Shown piece by piece: positions 11,016 through 22,026 of a stretch of 64,000 bases of DNA; position 1 is the first letter of the stretch; the number at the start of each line of letters is the position of its first letter. The stretch covers positions 496,001 to 560,000 of the forward strand of contig JAEQBH010002942.1 in the NCBI GenBank assembly GCA_016808115.1. Direction: 5' to 3'. A model generated the notes under the pieces. That model did not search any database. It saw nothing but the letters and a program-made list of their open reading frames with translations, and was not told the origin of the DNA. The position numbers were made by a program, and so were the translations under genes. The DNA comes from Tetrastigma voinierianum (Eukaryota; Streptophyta; Magnoliopsida; Vitales; Vitaceae).

Positions 11016-11402
11016 TTAACTCAGCGTCGCTTGCTTTATTGTGTTGTTTTTCACCTCTCGAGCCAGAATAGCCTTTGGCTCTTCATCAATATGAAAATCT
11101 GCCTGTACTTGTATAGCTTGTACTAGTAGTATGTGCGACCCATCAGAGCGGTATCTCCGAAGCATCGACACATGAAACACATTATGCAGTTTGATCAACT
11201 CTGGAGGGAGTGCCATACGATAAGCCATAGGGCCAATTCATTCCAAAATCTCATATGGCCCTATGAACCTTGGACTCAACTCTCCTTTCTTACAAACTGT
11301 AGAATTTTCCTCCACGGCGATACTTTTAAGAAGACCTTGTCTCCCACTTCATATTTAATATCTATCCTATTTAGATCGACATATGACTTTTGTATCGATT
11401 AG
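11016..11402 (-). pseudogene. E1 integrase C-terminal domain
   Basis: On the minus strand the motifs read, in order, VGDKVFLKVSPWRK, RKGELSPRFIGPYEI, GPMAYRMALPPEL, HNVFHVSMLRRYRSDGSHI and EEPKAILAREVK. This is the C-terminal part of plant gypsy integrase, which holds the cDNA ends during insertion. One in-frame stop (after EILE) breaks the reading. Upstream the sequence stops at about 11402-11427, where E2 is inserted. The integrase core resumes at 42709. Confidence 0.9.
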
Positions 11403-11959
11403 CATGCTAACCTTGAATAACTTATCTTGACACACCTATGGCGGAGGTGTGCGAGCAGCGAAACCCCAGTAGATACTTTCAGCATTAGAGAATCTGTGAA
11501 GCTAAATGCATGTTCTTCTTTGAAAGCTTAGTATAAAAATTTTCTTTTCTAAACTTGTGATTTTATAAAATTTCGGCAAAATAATAGCTGCATATAGGAC
11601 ATGCCCCAAAACCTATAAATACAATTTACACTTCCAAAATATTGCTACCAACAACACTTCTTCAAAAGAGCCTCAGGCTCATCACATTTTCATAAAACAA
11701 ACTATGTACATACATATGCACAACTATACAAGTTCAAAGTACTTTCTTACAAATATATACAATGGTGGGTAAATACAACACATATAACTTGTAGTTAGGA
11801 GGACCCTGATATGTCCCAGCGTTCGACGTACTTGTTCTTGAAAGATAATTTTTAAAACAGGAAACTAATGAGCTAAACGAGCTCAGTGAGTGTATACTTT
11901 ATAAATTGCTTGCCTTTTCTGAAAACATCTCAAAACTGTAAAACTATCTTTTACCATCA

Positions 11960-12300
11960 TTTTCAGAAAACCTTGCTTACTTTGCCATAAAAGTTTCTAA
12001 AACTTTTCATAAACTGCTTGCTTGCTTTGCTATAAAAGTTTCTAAAACTTTTTATAACTGCTTGCTTGCTTTGTTATAAAAGTTTATAAAACTTTTTATA
12101 AACTGCTTGCTTGCTTTGCTATAAAAGTTTCTAAAACTTTTCATAAAATTCTTTCTTGCTTTACTATAAAAGTTTCTAAAACTTTGCATAAAATGCTTGC
12201 TTGCTTTGCTATAAAAGTTTCTAAAACTTTTTATAAACTGCTTGCTTACTTGCTTTGCTATAAAAGTTTCTAAAACTTTTCATAAAATGCTTACTTGCTT
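11960..12300. repeat. E2 LTR array 1: about 55-60 bp units
   Basis: Six units of the form CTATAAAAGTTTCTAAAACT, then TTTATAAACTGCTTGCTTGC or a close variant. AAAAGTTT and AAACTTTT within each unit are inverted copies that could pair. The right LTR (about 40480-40655) keeps fewer, eroded units. Confidence 0.75.
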
Positions 12301-12380
12301 ATCAGCGGTCGATTTAAAGTTGTATGTAAAATGCTTATAAAAATAAAGATCAACCACTGGAGGCCTTTCTTGCTTCAGCG

Positions 12381-12600
12381 TACCTTTGTAAACACAGAGC
12401 TTTGTGTCTCTCTTGTGTCGATGGAAGGACCTTGTGTCCACATCGCTGATACCTTGGTAAACATGGGGCTTTGTGTCTCTATCGTGTCGGTGGAAGGACC
12501 TCGTGTCCACATCACCTAAGTACCCTGGTAAACACGGGAAACCTGTGTCTCTACCGTGCCGATGGAAGGACCTCGTGTCCACATCGCCTATTCCGGTAAA
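12381..12600. repeat. E2 LTR array 2: three 69-72 bp units
   Basis: Units start at 12381, 12450 and 12521 and contain GGTAAACA, TTTGTGTCTC and GGAAGGACCTCGTGTCCACA. They are multiples of three, so a 153-codon minus-strand frame (12280-12741) stays open and repeats DVDTRSFHRH. The equivalent at about 40735-40880 is broken, so protein function is unlikely. Confidence 0.8.
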
Positions 12601-12839
12601 TATGGTGGAATCTTGAATGCAGCATAAATAGCTAACGCTAACCTTTATATACTCCCGGTGCGTGCTACGATCCTCCTCTAATATGCCATAATGCAGAGCT
12701 ATGTTTGCCGATAAGACAAATCTACAATGCAATGCAATCATGTCCTAACTTCACCGTGCATGTATTGAATACCTCTGACCGGTAATGCTTGCTTAAAACT
12801 AGGGATTTCTTAAAGCCTGACTAATAAAATATAATTTTG

Positions 12840-13115
12840 CTTGCTTGCTTTATAAAATATGGTTTAACAAATCAAAACCATAAGCTTTAAAATATGGTTT
12901 AACAATTAAAACCATAACAATATAAGTTTGCTTGCTTGCTTGCTTACTTAATAAAACATATTGCTTGCTTGCTTGCTTTATAAAATATGGTTTAACAAAT
13001 CAAAACCATAAGCTTTAAACTATAGTTTAACCAATCAAAACTATAAGTTTTAAAATATGGTTTAACAATTAAAACCATAAGCTTTAAAATATGGTTTAAC
13101 AATTAAAACCATAAC
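12840..13115. repeat. E2 LTR array 3: tandem short hairpins
   Basis: Repeated units of TATGGTTTAAC, a spacer of about 5 nt, then AAAACCATA. Each unit is a self-complementary stem. At least five consecutive stems are seen, separated by AGCTTTAAA and GCTTGCTTGC tracts. The right LTR (about 41130-41395) has the same array with several stems weakened. Confidence 0.75.
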
Positions 13116-14653
13116 ATACCAACGTAAAACGATTTATAACAATACACTAGTATTGAAAAATAAAGTTTAGAACACTCACTTTTCCGGTTACAATAATTGA
13201 GCATGACTTCGAAATTTCTCCGCCTCCAATTTTACCCTACACATTCAATGCATTAGACCACACGTGTCATCACAACTAAGCAATTTGCACACTTGGTGCT
13301 ACAATTAAATTTTTCAGAAAATATGTGGGCCCCCAAATGTCATTCACAGACATATGACCAGATTCTAGACTCAAGGGGCTTTCTGTAGAGTTCAAGAACA
13401 CCCGAAAACAATTATGAAATTCCTGTCCGGACTGTCAGAAAATAATCGCGAAATTTCAACCCGAACTATCCGACAACAGTCCCGAAATTCAGCCTGGATT
13501 ATCCAAAAACAATCCCAAAAATTCTTAAAAATTCATAAACTCAGTCCAAAAATTTTGGGACTGAAATTTACGGTCTCTAAGAAAATCTCAAGCCATTAAA
13601 TGACCTTTAGAATAGAAATAACACAAGTAGGAAAATTCCCTACCTCTTAGAGTTTGACGAAACACTAAGATTTTGGTATCCACGCGTAGCTATTGTCGCG
13701 TAGACCAACTTTGCCTCTTGCTCCGATGAAAACCTACGATCCGATTTCCGTAGATCTTAGAAAGAAGCAAAGAGAAGAAAAAAATTAAAAAATCTTCCTC
13801 TCTCTCTCTCCATTCTCGCCGTCCGTCCCATGCACCACACACATTTTTACTTTTATCCTTTTTTTTTTTTAATTTATTATTATTATTTGGATATATAGCT
13901 CATATTGCTTCATTCGGATCCATTTCTGTTCCGAAATAATTTATTTCTTTTCAGTTCACTTTATTTTAAATGAACTTAGCTTAAGCCATTTCCTGACTTC
14001 CGAGATTTTCGTAAAAATCGTCTTAAGTCAACAGCGACTATCACGAAGAAAATTGTAAAATATTCTGTTTATCTCAGAATTCGACGGAACTTTTCTGGGT
14101 CACTAGATTTCGCGAGCAAGTTTACTTAAAGCATAGTAAGTTCATATTAGGAATCTAGAAATTTTATAGGCTTCCCTGAACCATTCTGACAATTTATTAT
14201 TATTATTATCCTTTAATTGATTAAAGTTTCCATGATTTGTACTTTCACCCCTCCACTTTCCTTAATTTAAAAAATGCCACAATTCTTTGGCACAATTTCA
14301 TCCTTAAACAACTTCCACGAAATACTACTATGACATAACTAATTAAAGGAAGCCGCGGTGCACATATGACCCTACGGTTACGTACGTACACCCCTCTTGG
14401 GACGGGCGTTACAAATCCTCATATTTAGAACATTTAGTCCTCGAAATGAAACAAACTAAGCTGAAAAGAAAGGAAAACATCTCAGTCGAAATGAATTGAG
14501 AATGCATCGTAGCATCTGAGCCTGCGGCTCCTGAGTAGTTGCCTCTCTCATGATTCTTCCCGCAGGACTTTAGCTAAAGAAATCACCTGCTCCTCCTTTT
14601 TATTCCTTACGATCTACAATATGCACATGTGTTTCCTCTCGTCGGGTTCTCCT

Positions 14654-15439
14654 TTATTTTGTATTTTGCTCTCTTAGCACATGTGAAGGATCTGGGATGT
14701 ATTTCATGGCACATCGAAGCTTATGGAAGGTGTCATGAATCTGGATAACTCGAGGTCGATGCGAAACTATGAAACTAGGGCACATGAGTCCTTTGTATCT
14801 CGTCCACATGCAAGGCGGGCGGCTTTCCCGGAGAACCCTCAGTAGCGGCATAAATGAAGCGGACTTAAAAGTCGTCGATCAACTATCACCCATATGGCAT
14901 CATGCGCCTGCGAGTCCATGGAGCCACAAATACGCCAAAATCCATAGTGATCTTCTCCCATTTCCATATTGGAATAGGGGCGCGTATCCCACGGGCCTGC
15001 GTGCTGCGCCACTAGCGATGGGTTAGGCATCTGGAGACGAAACCTGCGATCTCTTTCTTCATCCCACATTCACATTAATGTTCTTTCGAAGTCATAACTG
15101 CATCTTGGTACTACGGATGCATAGCATAAACGGATAGATATTAGCTTCTTCCATAATGTCTCTCTTCAGCTCGCCATACTCTGACACACACATTCTCTGC
15201 CCTTTCACTATCATGGCGTCATCTTTGATTTGAAACTCTGCATTCTTTCCCTTTTTTATCTCTTCTTTAAGTTTAATCCTCTGTGGATCCTGCAACTGCC
15301 TTGCTTGAATATGATCCACTAGGAGAGGTCTAACATGAAATGTGGCTAACAATGCTCCTGAATCCTCAACCTCCAATTTCACCCCTAAAGCTCTCAGATC
15401 CACCAACAGTGGAAGATAACCTGATCTCATATGAGACAA
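14654..15439 (-). pseudogene. E2 integrase
   Basis: Read right to left on the minus strand: 15092-15439 has LLVDLRALGV, VRPLLVDHIQARQLQDPQ and RDIMEEA followed by STKM, the N-terminal integrase region after RNase H. 14839-15069 has DAIWVIVDR, which begins the catalytic core. 14654-14851 ends with KYIPDPSHVL, the C-terminal signature of Tekay/Del-type gypsy integrases. The intact enzyme catalyses strand transfer of cDNA into the chromosome. The three parts lie in different frames or carry stops, and much of the core is missing, so it is not functional. Confidence 0.85.
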
Positions 15440-15717
15440 AGGCTCCTCTAGCCGCTACTGAGAAGCCCACCTTTCGACATTAGCTTTTCCCGGATGGTAC
15501 TCAATAGTACAGTCTTAGTCTTTAATCAACTCAAGCCATCTTCTTTGCCTTAGGTTTAACTCTTTCTGAGTGAAAATATATTGAAAACTCTTATGATTTG
15601 TAAAGATCCTACAAGGAGCACCATATAAGTAATGCCTCCATATCTTTAGGGAAAAAACGACTGCTGTAAGCTCTAAGTTGTGTGTAAGGTAATTCTCCTC
15701 ATATTACTTCAACTGCC
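15440..15717 (-). pseudogene. E2 RNase H, 3' part
   Basis: Minus-strand motifs YEENYLTHNLELTAVVFSLK, IWRHYLYG, QKELNLRQRRWLELIKD and IEYHPGKANV are diagnostic for the RNase H domain of plant gypsy Pol. The domain is cut exactly at 15717/15718 by E3. The preceding codons (reading ASRQLK and upstream) continue at 37958. Confidence 0.9.
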
Positions 15718-15722
15718 TAGAG
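15718..15722 (+). other. E3 target-site duplication TAGAG (left)
   Basis: TAGAG immediately precedes TGTAACACCCC. The identical TAGAG at 37953-37957 immediately follows GGGCGTGACA. A perfect 5-bp duplication fixes the outer ends of E3. Confidence 0.9.
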
Positions 15723-17029
15723 TGTAACACCCCGAAATATACCCTAACAGTTTCGGACTTGTTTAGGGTATATTAAAAGCTAAATAAGATTGTTCGAGAA
15801 ATACAAATAAAGCAAGAACTTAAGAATTAATTCAACGAGTTAAGGGAGTAAATTAATAATTTGCAATTCATAACAAGGGTCATAATTTAATAAGTTTGCC
15901 CATATGTCAAAGTGGATTTTGATAAATTGAATAGAGAATAAAATTGAGAGTGAGGACAAGGGTAATAAAAGAAAGATATTAGAATAAAATAAGAAACAAA
16001 TTAAAAGGGAAGAGACAAGTGGCAGGAAGGAAGAGGAGGGAAGTTCCTCCTTGGAGAAGTAAAATAAAAGGGGATAAGATCAAATGAGGATGGAACTACG
16101 AAATATCTTATTTTGGTCTTGGGAGAAAGAGAGAGCAAAAACGGCTAAGAAGAAGAAGAGAAAAGAAAAGAAGAAAGAAGGAAAAGAAAAGAGAAGATCA
16201 CATGTATGGAACTATGATTTTGTATAGAAAAGTATGGAAATATGGTTTAGTATGGAACTATGATTTTGTATAGAAAAGTATGGAAATATGGTTTAGTATG
16301 GAAATATGGTTTAGTATGGAACTACTAAATTTGAGTATGGAATTTGAGTATGAGTGTAAGGAACCAGGTATATTTATATGAAAACTATGGGTGTATGGAA
16401 AAGTATCGATGTTTGTACAATAGTATGGGTTTGTATAGTTTTGGGTATAGAAACTATAGATACATGGTTTGGAAAACTCTATCTCGTGTATGGTTTGGGT
16501 TTGAAACTCCCAGCCTCATTTCTTGTTAGGAGTTGGTGAGAGAAGAGCTCTAAGGCTCCTATAGGTGTATTTTGGGAAGGGTCTAGTTGCAATTAGAACC
16601 AAGTACATTTCCGTATTTTTGATCCTAAGTATTAGCTGGATCTTAGAACTTCTTTTTGGGTAAGAAATAAAGGGAATTTGGAAGTAAGTCCTTCTAGTAA
16701 ATTGTAGCCACATAAATGAACTTGATGTTAGGCTTTTTAATTTCTTGATTTGGACCTTTGTAGACCAAGTTATGGTCCTTTTACAGAGGTCAGCTCAGCT
16801 AGATCTGGTCGGGTCAGTTAGTCCAGTTCGGGTCAACTAGCCGGACCTTAGAACAGGTTTTTGGGTTAGAAATAAAGAGAATTTGGCAGTAAATCTTTCT
16901 GGGAAATTGTAACCACATCAGTGAACTTGATGTTAGGCTTTTGAATTTCTCAATTCGAACCCCTGTAGACCAAGTTATGGTCTTTTTACTCTGAACAGTT
17001 GAATGGGCGAGAGGTCAGCCCATAGACCT

Positions 17030-17600
17030 CGCGCGCGGAGGTCGGCGGGGACCTCATGCGGCGGAAGTCGCGAGACCCCATTCGAGTGAGGTCAGCGGAC
17101 CTCATCCGATGGGGTCGGCTCGTCATCTGTAGGGTGCCGGACCTCATGCAGCGAGGGGAGGTCGAGTGGGGTCAGCGAGACCTCATGCGGCGGAGGTCGA
17201 CGAGACCTCGTGCGCGGTCGACGGACCTCGTTGATAGCGATCGAAGACCTCATGCAACGAGAGGGCCAATAGAGGTCAGCGGAACCTCATGCGATGGTCG
17301 GCGAGACCTCGCTGGCAAAGTCAACGAGACCTCATGCGGTAGGGTTAACGGGACCTCATGCGGTAGAGGTCGGCCGGACCTCGCCTGCAGAGAGGCCGGT
17401 GAAGTCCGACGGGACCTCATGCGGCGGAGGTCGAGACCTCGTGCAGCGAGAGGCCCGATAAGTCGACGGACTTCCATGCGATGAGGTCGACGGACTCTCA
17501 TGCGACGGGAGTCGACGAGACCTCCTTTTGGCCAGTCAGCGGACCTCATGCAGCGAAGATAAGCAGACCTCTATCACAGCATGAAGATCAGCGGACCTCG
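17030..17600. repeat. E3 LTR GAGGTC/GACCTC minisatellite
   Basis: Imperfect units of about 25-30 bp alternate GAGGTCGGCGAGACCTC and CATGCGGC. Each GAGGTC...GACCTC pair is an inverted repeat, so the array can fold into successive stems. It is CpG-rich, in contrast to the AT-rich surroundings. In the 3' LTR (about 34905-35450) most CG steps are changed or lost (GCAAGAGAGGTC types), as expected from decay of methylated CpG or from sequencing error at such sites. Confidence 0.75.
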
Positions 17601-17659
17601 TCACGTAAACAGCTCGTCTGTGAAACTCGGCTCGCGTCGGTCAGTCGACCCGTCGGATT

Positions 17660-18345
17660 TGACTATTATGACCTCAAGTACTGGAAGGTCATATCTCCTT
17701 CTTCGAACTCAGGATTCGGGGTGTTCTTGGAGCTATATGGAAAGCCCATTGAGTCAAGAATCATTGATATTCAGGGAGGATATTAGGTGTCAGACCGAGG
17801 TGTTATACTGACTCACCGAGGTCGGTCGACTAGGTTCGGGATTTGACTAAGTATGACCTCCAGCGGAAGATCGCTGTATCTCCTTCGTCAGAACTCAGAT
17901 TCTGGTGTTGTAGACTCTATGGAAAGCCCATTGGAGTCAAGAATCCTTGATATGCCTGAGGAGGATATTAGGTGTCAGACCAAGGTGTTATACCAAGCTC
18001 ACCGAGGTCAGGTCAGCTCATCCAGTTCAGGATTTGACTACGTATGACCTCCAACTTCGGAAGGTCATAACTCCTTCGTCCGAATTCCGATTCGGGTGTT
18101 CTTAGACTCTATGGAAATCCCATTGAGTCAAGAATCCATTAATATTTCTGAGGAGGATATTAGGCATCAGATCGAGGTGTCAGACCGAGCTTACCGAGGT
18201 CAGGTCAGCTCGTCTAGTTCAGGTCAGCTCGTCTAGGTTGACTACATATGACCTCCAACTTAACTTCGGAAGATCATAACTTCTCCGTCCGAACTCCGAT
18301 TTGGGTGTTCTTGGACTCTATGGAAAGCCCATTAAGTCAATAATA
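17660..18345. repeat. E3 LTR tandem repeats of 185-192 bp
   Basis: Four units can be anchored on GAGGATATTAGG (17776, 17961, 18153) and on TATGACCTCCAACTTCGGAA or its variants (four occurrences). The 3' LTR has about three units (about 35580-36005). The unit length lies in the range of plant satellite monomers. Confidence 0.75.
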
Positions 18346-20281
18346 CATCCATACATAGTATGATAAAAGTGGAACTCATATTAGGTCCAGAAATAAGGAA
18401 AAACAGTAAGTAGATATGATGATCATAGTATATCATGCATAATATAAGATAGATACAAGTATAAGATAGACAAAAGTACAAGTACGTGTATAAGTACCTC
18501 TGTATAGGTATAAGTTCTGTAACTCCTACGGGAGATAGGACAGTATGATAAAGTACAAGTAAAACGTACAAGTATAGAAATGTATTAGTATATGTCATAA
18601 GATATGATAGTCTAATAAAGTACATGAAGATGTAAGTTAACAAGATATAAGATATTCTGGAATGAGTACATGTACACGAATGATAAGCATATATGAATAT
18701 AAGAATGAGTAAATGCATGCATGATAAAAATATGGAATATATGTATTATAAGAAATATGAAATAATGAAGCTACAGATATGAGACGGATACATATTTAAA
18801 GTAATGATAGTATATATTGCATAAGCAATCACTTGATAACAATAGTTATTCGTACTTATGAATATGTACGAAGAATATAATAAAATGGATTGCCTGTGTC
18901 TGACAAAGTAGAGGGATAGATTGGCATGCCAGTAGGAAAAATAAGTCTGCGGCATCACAGTTACGTTGCGTCTCAGGCCCGTTTGGAGTCGATGACATGA
19001 ATCCCGTTTGGATGAATTGGCCCGAGGTCACCCATGCGCCTTCGTGCCTTTATAAGATGATCATTGTCTCGTACAATGATAACAACACCTCCAGGCCCTA
19101 ATAAGACCACTGTCTCGAACAGTGAGTACAACGCCTCGAGACCTGATAAGACCCTTTGTTCGTCACCGATGATGGCGCCTTGGACCCTTATAAGTTCCTA
19201 TATCCACTTCTTTGGTATTTCTACAGGGCATGAAACATAAAATAAACAGTTTGAATATGACACATGTGGAAAGATATGATATGATATGAGAAGCATAACC
19301 TTTGCTATGTGATGATAAGTTGTAACAGAGATTATCTGATGCACAGGTGATATGTGAAAATGTATAAAAGTGTAAAATGATGAAAAATTTAATATGAAAG
19401 AGAAAGTAATATGAAAAGAAGTATAACATGAATCACAGTATATGGCCAGTTATGATAACGATGTGTGACGATGCATGATCATAGTATATGATATGATGCA
19501 TGAAACTTGATGTAAATAGAAGACATAACAAATGGTATATAGTAAATAACCATGAAAGTAATATATGTATAAGAATATGACATACACGAGAATAGGATAT
19601 GTAATATGAACCATTAGAAGATAATGAATCAAATGATAAGTACTGAATAAAATATATTGACCTTGATTCTCCATGATAGGTATACCTAAATGAATAGAGA
19701 GGGAGCTGCTATGAACACATGATAGAAATGCATAAGTGCTGAACGATAGAGATAAGTAAGATGATGAAACATATGAGAGATATATTAAGAGACATGGATG
19801 GGTTCTGCTAGGAAGGAGAGACATGTGACATGTATTAAGATGCAAAGATGAGTAATAGAAATAATAAGCTATCTTGAATTTGCCTTGATCATATGACCTT
19901 ATATGTATAAACTTGTGAAGGTCACTGGGGTGGTGATTTGTGTAGCTGTATCTTTGTGCATTAAAAGCTTGGCAGATTATTCGTGCCGTCTGCGGCGAAT
20001 AAATGTGTGGGGACGCACACATGTTGTAGTGGGCGTGGAAGATAGGTGCTCACACCGCCTTGCTTTAGCTACTGTTTTTGTATTAAAATAATGCGTAATA
20101 TGGTCGTGCTTTGATGTGATCCTGCAGTGGTAGTTCTTTAATTTATTACGAGAGATTGTTTGTATGACCACGGGTACTGAGTTGGGAAAACAGGTCAATG
20201 GAGTCCCGGTATATAGTCTCACTTGGGGACTCGGTTCGGATCGCCGATCCGGTCGGGATGGGAATCAGAGGGCGTGACAAG

Positions 20282-20296
20282 TTAGTATCGAGCCTA
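20282..20296 (+). other. E3 primer-binding site, initiator-Met tRNA type
   Basis: TTAGTATCGAGCC begins 2-3 nt after the LTR. It resembles the standard plant PBS TGGTATCAGAGCC, complementary to the 3' end of initiator methionine tRNA, with a substitution and a one-base loss. It sets the plus orientation of E3. Confidence 0.65.
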
Positions 20297-20412
20297 GGTT
20301 CGTGTTTTTGGAAAACCCTGGTTTGGCGGCTTTGGAATAGAGTATATATGATAGAAAAGCCTGCGTTTAGTAATGTGTTGGCTAGATGTGGATGTCCTTG
20401 TGTTTTGTATAG

Positions 20413-20821
20413 ATGGATCGTCCCGAAGAAGCTGCGGAAAGTGTTAACGAGGAACCTTACCGACACGATCCTTGAATATGTTAGAAATTAGAGTCGGACT
20501 CCGGCTAAGCCAAATGAAGCCTTCTTTGAGAATAGCACAAAGACATGGCTAGGATGTTGGTTGGGTGAATAAGTTTATAAAGGAAATATATAATTGCCTT
20601 GACTACTCGTACGTGACGTTTTGTCGAATTGGTACAAGATGCTATGAAAGTAGAAAGCGTCGGGAAATAAGTAGCGAGAGAAGGTCTCGAGGAAGAAGAA
20701 GGGTAAAGAAGCCAAAGAGTCTCAAGGCGAGCCGGGTTCATGGTTCGCATTTCTGAAAAATAAGACGAAATGTAACTGGATTACAGGAGAGACATGTCCC
20801 ACGAGACCGAGGAAAGAACAG
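20413..20821 (+). pseudogene. E3 gag-like frame, 5' part
   Basis: An ATG at 20413 begins MDRPEEAAESVNEEPYRHDP, then a stop. Downstream the reading jumps between frames with charged segments, but no confident capsid motif could be placed. Position right after the PBS and the gag zinc knuckle at the far side of E4 make gag the likely identity. It is cut at 20821 by E4. Confidence 0.45.
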
Positions 20822-21600
20822 TGTATTTGCCGCCAGATGCGATGATGCCTTTTCAATCGGGCGGAATTTGGAGCGTGTGGGGGCGTTGGGCCGGACTGGC
20901 GAACTCTGCATTAGGGTGGGCCAGTAAATTTCTTAGTCGTCTGGCCGGAATAGGATCTTGTCTTATTTGTTCTTCGCGGCTTTGAGTGGCACTCCTCTCT
21001 GCAAAAACAAGAAGAAGGGGGGGTTGACGAGGGCCGCCAGAGTGGCCATCAGATGCTAACTCGGTTCTTTACGGGAGAAAGAGGAAGCTGCAAGGGGCGA
21101 ATGTCTCTCTCGTGTGAGGATCTTGTCATCCCGGTATGAGTATTGGTGTCGGCGTTAGTTTTTGCGTACCTTTCACCGATGGGGTGGCCTTGTATTTATA
21201 GTAGATGTTCAACCAGTTGGATGGTGACTAGGATTCGTTCCCATTGGATGAGATATTTTTTATTGTGTGCTCCAAGTCTCGGATTTGGTAAAAAGGATAT
21301 GAAGCGAGTTTATTTGGGATAATCTTCCTTCATATTAGGATCACTTTGTTGATTTACTTGAAGGAATAATATATTATCGGGGATTATTCTATTTTACGTA
21401 CCTATGGGGAGACTTCCCATAATTGGTCTTTAGGCCAAGCAGGTTGGACCCTCATTACGAGGCGCACGGCTTGAATGCTGCCGATAGTGAGCATCTCTCC
21501 TTTGGGGTTTAGCGAATGAGCTTGAATGTTTCGTTGGGCTGGTTCTCTTTCTTGGGCCTGGCTAATGGGCTTGTGAGCCTTTGTACCTTATCGATTTTGA
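20822..21600 (-). repeat. E4 3' LTR (left)
   Basis: It starts TGTATTTGCCGCC and ends near GTACCTTATCGA. Blocks shared with 32454-33202 include CTCTCGTGTGAGGAT, GCGTACCTTTCACCGATGGG, GGAATAATATATTATCG and TTTGGGGTTTAGCGAATG. Confidence 0.8.
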
Positions 21601-22026
21601 CCCTTGGCCAATGCAGCGTACGTGGGCAAGAGGCGTAACGATGTCTCGCCGGGTGCAATTTCACGTGTGCGCTGTTTTGGATTAGTTAGGGCTTGGTCGC
21701 GAATCATTTATCTTATGATAATGATGACTCTTGAGTTTCGCTCATTTCTCCCACTCACTTTCCCGGTTTCCTTTATTTCTTTCGCGGACATCCTGCATCA
21801 CGTACCTCTGCTCTGCAGGACCTTTTCTTTGCCTTTAGCGAGTTCGGACTTCCTTCTCTCTTAGTCTTCTGTCTGAGCCCTTTTGTGGATAGTCTTTCTC
21901 TGGTGTCTTTCTTGGGATAGCCTTTTCTGTTGTATTTTTGGGTCCACTACGTCTTTGTCTTCTTGGTCTTTTTTTGGGCGATACGACGAGGCGCTAGGGT
22001 TGGGTTGGCCGAATTTTATTTTCATC

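Larger units (their letters stand above)
11428..14413 (-). repeat. E2 3' LTR (left)
   Basis: It starts TGACACACCTATGG and ends CTCTTGGGACGGGCGTTACA. The order of landmarks matches 39906-42697: AAACTTGT near the start, CACTTCCAAAATAT, the tandem arrays, the TATTTGGATA tract and the terminal GACGGGCG block. It holds three distinct tandem arrays, listed separately. Confidence 0.85.
15723..20279 (+). repeat. E3 5' LTR
   Basis: It starts TGTAACACCCCGAAATATAC and ends ATCAGAGGGCGTGACA. Content in order: a purine-rich A tract (to about 16200), tandem TATGGAAATATGGTTTAGTA units (16200-16340), the GAGGTC minisatellite (17030-17600), 185-192 bp repeats (17660-18345), a long ATGATA-rich stretch (18350-19880), and hairpin-like 'ATAAGACCACTGTCTCGAAC' units (19045-19190). 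Confidence 0.85.

Noticed and set aside
12280..12741. A 153-codon frame with repeated DVDTRSFHRH as a protein gene
   Set aside because: It is within an LTR, explained by tandem units whose length is a multiple of three, and disrupted in the sister LTR.
11960..13115. CRISPR-like regular repeats
   Set aside because: Units are contiguous or have similar spacers, lie in an LTR and recur in its partner. The sequence is plant nuclear DNA, and there are no cas genes.
17056..17549. Arg-rich frames on both strands
   Set aside because: They result from the GAGGTC/GACCTC minisatellite. Composition follows the repeat and the frames are lost in the 3' LTR.
19045..19190. tRNA-like hairpins in the LTR
   Set aside because: No cloverleaf with T-loop and acceptor stem could be built. 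The units are short tandem hairpins.
18332..20022. Minus-strand Tyr/Ile/Leu-rich frames (128 and 190 codons), partly mirrored at 36034-37255
   Set aside because: These are low-complexity frames from the ATGATA-rich part of the E3 LTRs. The similarity between the two sites is LTR identity, not protein conservation.
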